This document shows, in pieces, positions 45,030 to 54,767 of a stretch of DNA of 64,000 nt. The stretch's first letter is position 1; every line of letters starts with the position of its first letter. Source of the stretch: Tulasnella sp. 424 (lineage: Eukaryota; Basidiomycota; Agaricomycetes; Cantharellales; Tulasnellaceae); assembly GCA_019633425.1 (NCBI GenBank), contig WSUB01000043.1:186001-250000 (forward strand), in the 5' to 3' direction. The position numbers were made by a program, and so were the translations under genes. Under the pieces are notes generated by a model. That model was not told the origin of the DNA. It ran no database searches and saw nothing but the letters and a program-made list of their open reading frames with translations.

Positions 45030-46179
45030 TCATTTCAACGCTGCGGGACCATCACTTCCACAGCGATCCTCTATCTCTTGCTCCTCCCTGCGCTGCCTGT
45101 CTAGTGCTGCTTCTGCCGCCCGCCTTCTCATCTCCTCACGGCTTGGCACGAGTGCAGAAGCCGCCCCGACCCCACCACCAAGAACGTAGGAATGCGCCTC
45201 CGAGTCCATGAGGCTCGTGCTCAAGCTCGGATCCGGTTCGTATGCGCTGTTTATACTGCTACCCAAGGTGCGGGACCCTCTCGCCACGGCGGTTTCAAAT
45301 TCGTCAACTTCACGGTTTAATTGCGAGTTTAGAGTTTTGAACTGTAAAGGACGTTTAGCCTTGGTGTCGTGGAAGATGAAATTACCGGACGTACATTATC
45401 ATCATGGTCTCCAAAGACGTTGTGGGTGAGCTCATCTATACGAGAAGGCCCAGTTAATCACGGACGACGAACAAAACCAGCCTTGACTTACGACAAAGCA
45501 CTCGTCGAATCTCCTTGTATGTCCTCATTCCATCGTAGGCATCCGTCCTCAGTCTCAGCTTTATGCTCTGACCGGCGTTGACATTGAGGCCAAGCAGGGT
45601 TGGGTTCTCGTGGGGAGCCAGCTCAGTGAGCACTCCAACCTGGAATTCGTGTTTCGTCATGACGTGCTTGATCGCTGGGTCGGCAGCGAGCTTCTCAAGC
45701 ACAGCACGGGCTGCTTCGGGTTTCGGTAGATGAGGTAATGGTTCGATCCGGTGAAATTTGAACTTTGTCTCAGCGCGAGACGTCGAATAGACCTGGGCTC
45801 GTTATCAGCTCGGTATTCGGCAAGCTTTCGCATAAGTGAGCGCCCATACCTTTGATGGACCAGCAGCCTGCCTCTGCCTCATAATTTCATCTCTTCGCCT
45901 GGTTTCCTTTTCAGCATCTCGCATTGAAGAAAGCTCATCATTTGTGCTTCCCATGAGCGTCACCTTCACCCCGCTCTTCAGCCCAGCATCGGTCACCGTG
46001 ACAGAGTCCGCCTCGCCCGAGAAAGTTTTCTTGCCGCGATATAGGAGCTTCTGAAGACTTGGTGGCACATTTGTTATTTCTCCTAATATGTCCTGAAAGT
46101 CGGCCAGTGTTGCCTGTGGATTTAGGGATACATTGTGGTTGGTGCCCTTGTAAGCGACTGTGAGGTGCATTTCTTCCAT
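45030..46179 (-). CDS. ubiquitin-like + WLM-domain metalloprotease, copy 1
   Basis: The start is ATG 46179 (MEEMHLTVAYKGTNHNVSLN), matching copy 2; an upstream ATG at 46305 is not conserved. Residues 1-80 form a ubiquitin-like domain (LQKLLYRGKKTFSGEAD). A WLM (Wss1-like metalloprotease) domain follows: LLGLNVNAGQSIKLRLRTD, YKEIRRVLC, then across an intron (GTAAGT...TATAG) the zinc motif HELTHNVFGDHDDN. A further intron precedes FKTLNSQLNREVDEFE. The C-terminal tail is Glu/Arg-rich (REEQEIEDRC). Wss1/SPRTN-type enzymes clear DNA-protein crosslinks; the UBL-WLM fusion is a known fungal and plant form. All zinc-binding histidines and the catalytic Glu are present, so it is probably active. Confidence 0.85.
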
Positions 46180-46352
46180 GATTGATTGCGGAAATTTTGA
46201 AAGTTGGTTGTCCGAGATTGTAGTGGTTTTTGTAGCAGTGAGTGGTGGAAATGAAAGGAAGGATTTCGAGTGTGGTGGAAGCTCGGTGAACGCCGCGCAT
46301 TCCATCAGTCAGCCGCTGAGAAAGCAAGGGGCAACTTCGGGAGGCGATGCTG
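46180..46352. other. duplicated 5' flank of WLM copy 1
   Basis: This short leader is homologous to the region upstream of WLM copy 2 (about 48507-48690; shared GGAAGGATT, GGAAAGC/GGAAGCTCGGTGA and GCGCATTC). It ends where the M13 relic starts. Confidence 0.55.
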
Positions 46353-46548
46353 GACAGACTCTGCCGACCGTACAGCACGCTCAGTCTTGTTCGCTTTGCG
46401 AGAGTCGCCTCACCTCCACATGGTGGCCACGGGGTCGGTGGCTAGAAGGGGGTCGCGTGCTTCCGCTGGAGCTTCATATGGGCCGGGGTTTCGTCGAGCG
46501 CTTTTAGGATGGCAGCGACGGCGTTAGTGGACTTGGAGGCGGTCACAA
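46353..46548 (-). pseudogene. relic of the M13 metallopeptidase gene
   Basis: About 196 bp match 50695-50876 of the M13 gene in the same orientation. Landmarks are GACAGACTCTGCC, GGAGAGTCGCCT versus GCGAGAGTCGCCT, ATGGTGGCCACGGG, TCGGTGGC, GGGTCGCGTGC versus GTGTCGCGTGC, GTTTCGTCGAG and GGTCACAA. Differences include indels that break the frame. The fragment ends at GGTCACAA and is joined directly to the RING relic through GCCACCC, so it marks a duplication junction. Confidence 0.82.
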
Positions 46549-47040
46549 GCCACCCCTCGGTGAGGATTGGGAGGACAGTTCGATGCTTTGCCCATGCAAA
46601 GTTTCGCAAACCTACTTCGACTCGTTCAAAACCTAAGTTTGGCCCGAACCTAATGAACAACCAGGCCGAATCTCCTGGCCCAAACCACAGTCGAAGATTG
46701 CTCTTTTCCGTTATTGGCCCCTCGTACCACTGGCTTCAGGAGCAAAAGCAAGGGGCCAGCACTTCCGCCCAGCGAATCAAAGACACAGTAAATTAGGGTT
46801 CACAGACCATCGATGCCAGCACCAAAGCGGAATTGAAGGTTTCCAACAAGCCTGGGCATTCTAGACCTTTTGCTTTTTCTGGTTTGGTTCTTCGCTCGAG
46901 CTTCGAGACCCTGGTATCCTGAAGAGTTTAGTGGTTTTATGTGTGACTGTGAATTGTTGATGTGTGGTCTTGAACGGTACGGTACAGAGGTTCCGCTCAC
47001 CAGGCACTCCCATTTTCCGGTCTCGTCGATTTACACCAAG
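46549..47040 (+). pseudogene. relic of the RING gene 3' end
   Basis: Matches two separate parts of the RING gene's last exon: about 44150-44245 (GCCACCC...GATTGGGAGGA...TCGATGCT; CGTTCAAAACC..AAGTTT) and about 44570-44905 (CCTCGTAC...TGGCTC..GGAGCAAA; GCCAGCACTTCCG; CATCGATGCCAGC; GAAGGTTTCCAAC). It runs on into the 3' untranslated region (CATTTTCCGGTCTC). The middle of the exon is deleted and several frame breaks are present. Same orientation as the parent. Confidence 0.82.
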
Positions 47041-47182
47041 TAGATAACGAAGGCTCTAGTACATTTCAAAGTCACAATACAGGTGTGTGTTTTAAAAATG
47101 GATATGATGAAAAGCGGGAAAGGTGGTTCAGCCGCCTTCTACACATCCCAATGAGCGTGAACGGTGAGGGAGCGAGCGGGGT

Positions 47183-48506
47183 TCATTTCAACGCCGCGGG
47201 ACCTTCACTTCCACGGTGATCCTCCATCTCTTGATCCTCCCTGAGCTGCCTCTTTAATTCAGCTTGTGCCGCCCGCCTTCTAATATCCTCATCGATTGGT
47301 TTGAGTGCAGAAGCTGTCTCGATCCCACCATCGAGAACATTGGGATGCACCTCCGAGCCTACACAGTGATCCTCTATCTCTTGCTCCTCCTTGAGCAGTC
47401 TCTCTGATTCTGCTTGTACCATCCGCCTTCTCGTTTCCTCATCGATTGGTTCGAGTGCAGAAGCCGTCTCGATCCAACCGTCGAGAACATTGGAATGCAC
47501 CTCCGAGTCCATAAGGCCTGTGCTCCGGCTCGGATCCTGTTCGCATGCGTAGCCTATATCAGCCAACATCCGGGACTCTAGAGCCAAAGCAAATTCGGCT
47601 TGTTCGATTTCAAGGTTTAAACCCAAGTCTAGAGCCTTGAACTGGAAGGTGCCGGTTAGCCTTGGTGTCGCGGAAGATACAATTACCAGACGTACTTTGT
47701 CACCATGGTCCCCGAACCTATTGTGAGCGAGCCCATCTATACCAGAAGTTCTAGTTAATCATGGTCAAGGGACGACGCAGCCTGGGCTTACGACAAAACT
47801 CTCGTCGAATCTCCTTGTATGGCCTCATTCCATCACACGTATCCGTTCTCAATCTCAGCTTTATGATCTGACCGGCGTTGATGTTGAGGCCGAGAAGGGT
47901 TGGGTTCTCTTGAGGAGCCAGCTCAGTGAGGATTCCAACTAGGAGTTGGTATCTCGTCATGACGTATTTGATCGCTGGATCGGCAGCGAGGCTCTCGAGC
48001 ACCGCGCGCGCGGCTTCGGGGTCCGGTAAAGAAGGTGACGGTTCAATCCGGTGAATTTTGAAATGTGTTTCTTCAGGAGGATACATCAGCTGGGCTCGTG
48101 GTCAGCTTGGTATGTAGCAAGCCTCCGCATTAATGAACGCCCATACCTTTGCCAGTAATTGACTAGCATACTCCTTCCCTCTCCTAATAGCAGCCTCCCT
48201 CTGTCTCCTGATCTCCTCCTTTCTTTGGTGTTTGTTATCAGCATTTCGCAATATATCTAGCTCCTCATTCGTGCTTCCCATGAGCGTCACCTTCAGTCCG
48301 CTCTTCAGTCCGGCGTCTGCCACGGTGACAGAGTCTGCCTCGCCCGAGAAAGGACGGCTGCCACGATATATGAGCTTCTGACGACTTGGTGGGACATTCG
48401 TCAACCCTTGTAATATGTCCCGAAAGTTGGCGAGCGGTGCCTGTGGATTCAAAGATACATTGTGTTTGGTGCCTTTGTAGGTGACAGCGAGGTGGATTGC
48501 TTCCAT
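47183..48506 (-). CDS. ubiquitin-like + WLM-domain protein, copy 2 (catalytic Glu lost)
   Basis: Paralogue of copy 1 with the same exon layout. The UBL domain (MEAIHLAVTYKGTKHNVSLN; RQKLIYRGSRPFSGEAD) and LLGLNINAGQIIKLRLRTD are kept. At the active site the splice (TGTC/GTAAGC...TATAG) gives HGLAHNRFGDHGDK: the Glu codon GAG of copy 1 reads GGG, so the general-base glutamate is glycine while the three histidines remain. The next exon begins FKALDLGLNLEI, diverged from the FKTLNSQLNREV form. The C-terminal tail has an internal tandem repeat of about 48 residues (EVHSNVLDG... and EVHPNVLDG..., each ending in an acidic helix). The frame is intact, so it may be a non-catalytic zinc-binding protein or an early-stage pseudogene. 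Confidence 0.8.
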
Positions 48507-48796
48507 GACTAGTGGATTGGAGGTGGTTGGGGGTTGGGGGTTGGTGGTCAGAGATTGAAAGTTGTAGTGGTTTTTGTACCAGCGAGTGGAGAAGAGAGGA
48601 AGGATTGCGAGGGATTTCGAAGTAATGGAAAGCTTGGTGAGCGCGCATTCAGTTGAGGTAAAGCGGCGAAGAGCACAGCCACAGCTATAACTTCAAATGG
48701 TGGAACAAATCTCGGATTCCATTGCAGTGTAAATTGCTGTGACAGCAAGTAATAAGAGAAAACGTCCGTAAGATAGAAAAATGAGGGCATTTGCTG

Positions 48797-51700
48797 TTAG
48801 GCCCAAAGCGAGCACCGCTTCTCTGGATTCATCTAAAGGAAGCTTGCATCGTCAACGGAATGCCCAAGTCTTGCTATTAAGGACACTTACGGGAGTCTTC
48901 TTGGGACAATTGAATGCTTTCGCAAACTCTGGAATATTCGACAAGGTGCCATCAACTCGGTAACGAGCAGGGCTATGTGGATCAGTTCGGACTTGTTGTA
49001 CAGCAGCTGCGGTTTTCATATTGCGACCCCAGATGCGGCCGTACGCGATGAAGAACAATTGCTCTCTACTCGAATAAAAGAACAGTCAGCGCGTTATTTG
49101 CTGGAATTCGAAATTGAATGGTTCCGACCTCGTGTAGCTTTGTAAACCTGGAAGTGTATACTCAGTGCCCGACATAAGACCTTCAGATTCTTGGGACTTC
49201 CAGGCGTGGTACGCGTAGATCAAACCGGCGTCACCAATATTTTCACCAGAAGTGCTATCAATGTCGCTTCTATTAGTTGCTTTCTGAAGTAAAACGTGGA
49301 AGGGGGCCCTTACAGGTTGCCATTGACATGGACTACTCCGCCCTTCCCGTCATCAACAGTATACTCTGGTTACATCGGAAGCCTGTCAATATACTTCCGG
49401 GATACGGGATCGAACGTAAGAACGCACTGGAGTACTGCTCAGCGATGCAATTCTTCCTCTCGTCAAAGTGTTTGCTTGTGGTGTTTGTCCACCATTCTTC
49501 CAGCTTGCCGCGTTGGTTATACATTCGACCAGCCGAGTCGAACGCGTGGGTGAGCTCGTGGGCGGCAACCCCACCGAAGGAGGCGTAACTGAGATAAGTG
49601 GGCCAATCTTGCGAGAAGAACGGCGGTCTGAGGATACCAGCAGGGAACACGATCTATTGAATAATCAAGCTTTAGCACGGATCACCACATTTCCTGATTC
49701 CTAACCCATACCTCATTCGCTGGTGGGTTGAAGTAGGCATTGACAGTACTGGGGAACATTTCCCAAGCGTCCTTGTTTCTCATCCGTCCAAGCGTCAACC
49801 ACATGCGGAAAACCTCTGCTTTGGTGGCAGAGACCATGTTGTCCAAGAATTGCGATGGGTCGGGCTTGATGAGACGGTAGTATGAAACGATCGACGCATC
49901 GCTCGTGGTGTTGGGATAGAAAGGATAGCCGACTTTAACTCGGATCGCGGTAGCCTGGTGAGATTCCAGGTGTCAGATGACACGTCGTCCTGGGGCCAAA
50001 ATCTCACCAACCTTCTCAGCAGCTGCCTGAGCTGATTCCTTGTCCATCCATTCAAGGTCGGACAGTGACGACTTGAATGTCGTGATGATATCTTCAAAAG
50101 AACATATCACTTAAGTATTTATAGAAGGAACCATTGCGAGGAACATACCGTCAATCACTTTAGCAGCTTTGAGTTGAGAATGACCTGAAGAGAGCTCCTC
50201 ATCAACAAGCAGTCTAGAAGATCCCGGCAGGTTTTCTCACCTCCGAAAGTCTCCTGAACGAAGAAACGTCCTGCAGCGAAGCCCAGTGCGTCCTCCACTC
50301 GAGCCAAGCACCATTCATCTCTATCCTCCACAGCGCCTTTCTTCAAACCCCGAAGGAGCTCATCTAAAGACCGCTTCGCCTTCCAGACTTCGGTACTTTG
50401 GCCAAGGTAACTAGCAAGGGACAAAGCAGTTCTGGCCACAAAGTACGCCTCCAGCACCTCCGCAGGAGTCTCCGAGATCAGGCGCGAAATGCTCTTCATG
50501 TAAGGAGGGTATGACACAATAATCTTTTCGGGGAAGTTTCTTGGCGTGAATGCAGCGACGTAGGCGGGGAAGTCGACTTCTGGCAGGTGACTGGTAAAGT
50601 TATCGAAGGAGAAGGGGTTGTAGGTGAAGAAGGGATCTTGATAGAGAACGTCGAGGTCGAGGAAGGCCTTGGCAAGCTTGATTTCGAAGTCCGCGACAGA
50701 CTCTGCCAATCGTACAGCGCGCTCGGTCCTGTTCTCTTTAGGAGAGTCGCCTCCACCTCCCCATGGTGGCCACGGGATCGGTGGCCAGAAGGTGTCGCGT
50801 GCATCCGCTGGTGCATCCGGAGTTTCGTCGAGTGCTTCTAGGACAGCGGCGACGGCGTGAGTGTAAGCGGTCACAACGGTAGCCTCTTGATAATATTCCT
50901 GGAAGATACGGCTCAGAGGGGATTGTCCCGGCGCAGAAAGAACGCCGATGAACACACCTTTGCCGGTAGGCCCAGACCATCTTGGGTAAATTGCAGTGTC
51001 ATGAAGTCTGGGTCAACGGCAGCGTCGCCATCGATGTACATTGCGAAGAGGACGGAAATGCCTAGAACGCCGCCGTTAATATTACGGAGCCCGAGCCGAC
51101 AGAATGGACCCTTACCCCTAGCGTGCAAGTAGGTCGTGGCAGCAGTCAAACCGACTTTGCTGACCTTCTCATCGAGAGGTTTGAGGGGTTCTCCCGAGTA
51201 CTTGGGACTTGTCCTATCCCACACTTGTCCACGGAAGGCCTTCCGGAGGTCCCTCGTGATGTTGAGCAGCGGTTCGTGTCCGATCTCTTCGAGCGTTGCT
51301 TCGTTCATGCAAGACTGGTAGAGATCTTTGAGCTTCTTGAGCGACGCCGCATCAGCAGGAGATGTCTCTGGGGAGGGGTCTCGCGTGATAATATCCCTGA
51401 TGATTTGCACATTGTTTTGGGCGAGTTTCTGGAACTGGCTGAAGGAGGCTTTGGCAGCCGGAAGTGGGTTCTCCTTTAACCATCCGCCGTTGGTGAACTG
51501 GTAGAAGTCATCACAGGGGTCGACTGTTGTGTCCAGAGATGATAAAATTGAAGCCGCGAGCGTGACACATTGAGTTGTGGAGCATGGCGGCTAAGATGGA
51601 ACACCGCGTGGGTGAATACTGCGCCTCGCTGAAAAGAGGCCAAATGAAGCCACTCACCTTGTACGGGGACTGAGTTGGGACTGCTGTGTATGTCGTCGTA

Positions 51701-52068
51701 CGGGTTTGGGTGGTTGTCTGTGTGGCATATTGGGTCGTCGTCACGGTGGTCGGTGGCTCTCCTTCCCGGTTCTTGAGTTTATGCTCCGCACCAGCGAACA
51801 GCCCAATAAAGACGCTCGTCAAGAGAAGGAGAAGGAGACAGACGACAAGGAGGATCTTGGATAGTAAGGAGAGTGGCTCTTTGGTAGCAGCTATGAATGA
51901 TGCGAAGAATCCGCCTTGCTCGGATGACGACGATAGTTGAGATTCGCCGTTGTTGAGAAGAGGCGCCTCCTCTGTTATATAAGTAAGGAAGGTAGAATCA
52001 GCACACCTATCATTCGGTGTAGGAGAAAATAACGTGCCTTCATCTGTTGGACCTCTTGGTTCGGCCAT
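48797..52068 (-). CDS. M13 (neprilysin/ECE-type) metallopeptidase
   Basis: Zinc endopeptidase, type II membrane protein. The start is taken as ATG 52068 (MAEPRGPTDEG); an in-frame ATG at 52197 would add 43 residues. A Ser/acidic cytosolic part is followed by one helix (ILLVVCLLLLLLTSVFIGLF, about residues 80-105) and a Thr-rich stalk. The M13 N-domain follows (DPCDDFYQFTNGGWL), then the catalytic domain with HELTHAFD as zinc motif, preceded by the SFGGVAA block. The SGENIGDAGLIYAYHAW exon carries the ExxxD motif. The last small exon encodes MNPEKRCSLWA, the usual C-terminal CxxW form, with the stop at 48799-48797. About 10 introns. It seems intact. Its middle is duplicated as the relic at 46353-46548. 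It is divergent with the orphan gene (212 bp). Confidence 0.9.
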
Positions 52069-52280
52069 AATTATTGGAGGCCAGGGGGGTGGTTGAGATT
52101 GGAACGTTGAGAGCGGCGGCACATGACCGAGACGGCGACTTTCCCAAGACTTCCCAGACGGGGCAGGATCATCATCAAACACGCTCTCGGCTCTCATTCG
52201 GTTTACATTACATCTTATTTTATGATCACGATCGACTTAGAAAAATTACGTCCCCTCTACCCAACCTGAGACCCCTCCGA

Positions 52281-53529
52281 ATGCAACGACCTCCAAGCCG
52301 GGGAAGTTCGATCGTCCCGGACTCCCAGGGAGATTCGGAGTCGGATAGGGTACGGCCCCGATTTGGATCATGCGCGACGAAGAGCAGCTTATATGTAATA
52401 CTTTCCCGTAAAAGGATTTTGAGCCAACCAACCAGCCGCCCCAACCCGAATCCTCCAAATGGGCTAAAGAAAGGTCGGAGAAAGTCAAGGACTTTGTTCA
52501 TCGCCAAGACTGTTCCTTCCGACAATGGACGACAAGATACCGGTTTACGCGGTATTTTACTCGCGGCCTCCAAGAACTTCGCGAGCCGCTGCGGCTCAAC
52601 TCGATTCAGCCAAGGCTCGGTGATTTTTGGATCCACGAAATATATCCGGAAGACGGCGCGCAGGCTGTCAGCTCGAAAGTAAAATATCAATATTGGTTTC
52701 TCAAGGAACTTGAATCGCCCGTCCAGCCGTTCCTTTTCTGGAAGGATGTTTGGCCAGGGATCGGAGATTGGCGGGAAACCCATCCGCATCCGGGTTGCGA
52801 CCGCATCAAGCTGTGTTGGAGAAGGAAAAAGATCAAAGGAAAAGAAGGAGCGATTTTACCCACCTGGGTGATCCAGAACGGAGTGCCCTACAGTGAGCTG
52901 TCCCATGGCTTTGCTGATCGGACCCCGCTCCAGATTACACGGCCTGCAAGCCCGCCTCCTCCCCAGGAGTATTGCGAGTACGTTCCCGAGTCGGCGGAAA
53001 GTAGTGACATTGAGGAAGTGGGAACATCCAAAAAGTGGACATCGAACTTTTTGTCAAACCCGGGCGGATGTTCACCTAAAACGCGTCTGTCACCAAGGGC
53101 AAATACCACGCAGACCCCCGTCGCTGGCCCTTCTATGTCTCCTTCTGGTGCGCGTTTCTCCTCGCCATTTCCACTTATCCGCCCATACCTACTCTGAATA
53201 CTCTCTTAATAGCCACGCCGGTACCCCAACTAGTTGGCAGCGTGTCACCACCCCCAAGTTCCAACCATCAACGATGGACTCATGAATCCTTGGAGATCCT
53301 CCCGCCTCCCTCTGTTGAACCCACTCCATTGCCACGGTCCCGACTTCCTCTGTCAATACACCGCTTTTCAGCTTTCAATCGACAATCCAGGACACCGACA
53401 GTTTATGATCCTTCACGAAGTCCGTCTCTTACTCGAGATTCATTGCCGGAGCAGCCTCAAGCTCCCACCCCGCAAGCCGCTGGATTCCTTGAGTGGTTTA
53501 TGGATATTCTAACGCGATTTTTCGAATAA
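52281..53529 (+). CDS. orphan protein, three exons, unrecognised
   Basis: No start-to-stop open frame shows this gene; it appears on splicing. Exons 52281-52349, 52415-53147 and 53213-53529 (donors GTACGG and GTGCGC, acceptors AAAAG and AATAG) give 372 residues. The N-terminus is Pro/Ser-rich (MQRPPSRGSSIVPDSQGD). The central 130 residues are aromatic- and Trp-rich (GDFWIHEIYPEDG; PFLFWKDVWPGIGDWRETHP), then CDRIKLCWRRKKIKGKEGAI and TWVIQNGVPYSELSHGF. The C-terminal half is disordered and Pro/Ser-rich (PASPPPPQEY; SVSPPPSSNH) but ends in an amphipathic tail LEWFMDILTRFFE. The dense tryptophans recall nucleic-acid or ligand-binding folds, but no family is recognised. The intact joint frame over 1.1 kb is the main evidence that it is real. 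Confidence 0.65.
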
Positions 53530-53855
53530 ATGCATGCTCTCATATGTACAGAATCCAAGCTTAGGCAATATTGTATTATAGTCCCTTGTAGCATATCTTG
53601 AGAATTTATGTTGGATTGTATGTGCCCCCTTTAGATATAAAGGCCTTCTGGAGTCAGCCGCGCGCTCTCGATCACTTTCTTCCACTCCCCGGATGTCAAT
53701 GCCAATGTGCTACACTCGAATAAAACCCGAAGCATGAAATTGCACATAGTTAACAGCCTCGAGACTAGATATCTGCTCCTGAAAGACTGCACCGTCAAGA
53801 CCAGAGGATTTATAAGCGTCATGGCTCTCGCGGGCCGAGGGCTAGGAATATGGTA

Positions 53856-54523
53856 TCACTCTGCCGGGATCCTCGGTCGATCGAGGTCCTCAGGCCCGAA
53901 ACTCAAAGGCAAGAGATACTCGAAAGTAACCTCCTTGATCACGCCTTTGCCGTCCACACCCTCCGGATTCTTCGCATCATAGTTTGCAGGGACCATGAGA
54001 ACAGGCATTTTCAAAGAGCAAAATTCGCGGAGGAACTGCCTGCAGATGCCGCATGGTGAGACCGCATCCGGAACATCAGTGACGACAGCCACGGCAACGA
54101 TCTTGCGGATTCCTTCACTCTCCATGTTTATTGCGTAAGTAAGAGGACACGCAGCGTAAATGAAAGAAGGCTTACTGCGGCCTTCACCATGGCCGTTCTC
54201 TCGGCACATATCGTGGCGCCTGTGTGAGCCCGCATTTCACCCAGGTCAAGCCTCCACTGTCCAGCGAGTAGGTGGAGGGGAAATGGACACACCGTAAGAA
54301 GCGTTTTCAATGTTAGCTCCCTTTACTATCTCTCCGTTTGAGCTCAAGAGGGCAGCACCGACTCGAAACTTGGAATATGGAGAGTAAGATCCTTCGCGGG
54401 CTAATTCCTTCGGGATCAGCTCTGGATCCACCGAGCCAGTCCGACATATGGTGTCCAACCTTCGAAAGCTGCCGCTATTAGCTTTACTCTGTCTTCATCA
54501 GAGAGCTTGAAAGTCGTCGACAT
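53856..54523 (-). CDS. CDD1: cytidine deaminase
   Basis: Converts cytidine and deoxycytidine to uridine and deoxyuridine in pyrimidine salvage. The start is [21 protein letters not shown] required intron of only 38 nt (54459-54422, GTTGGA...CCAG) leads into [20 protein letters not shown]. After the next intron comes [14 protein letters not shown], with the zinc and catalytic C-A-E motif, then [16 protein letters not shown] and the second zinc motif PCGICRQF. All ligands are present. The protein ends LDRPRIPAE, slightly longer than minimal tetrameric CDAs. Divergent with the DNAJC7-like gene (244 bp). Confidence 0.93.
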
Positions 54524-54767
54524 GGCTGGGTTTTGGTGATGGTGGTGGAATGGAATGTGCTAGCACGTGCTAGAAGAGTGGTTTATTATCGCCGCCGTTA
54601 TGTCCGTCTCATTTGTGACCGACAAGGCGCGACAAGCCTTTTTCCTTTACTGGGTTTGCTTTCTTGTTCCAATCCCCAACCGCACGCACGATACCTTTAC
54701 CTCACACTAGTATACTCCTCCCACACTACTCACGTATTCATCGACATAACCAGCAACAGCAGTGGAA

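Noticed and set aside
46179..46305. Upstream ATG as the start of WLM copy 1
   Set aside because: It adds 42 residues that have no counterpart in copy 2 and no ubiquitin-like pattern; 46179 matches copy 2's start.
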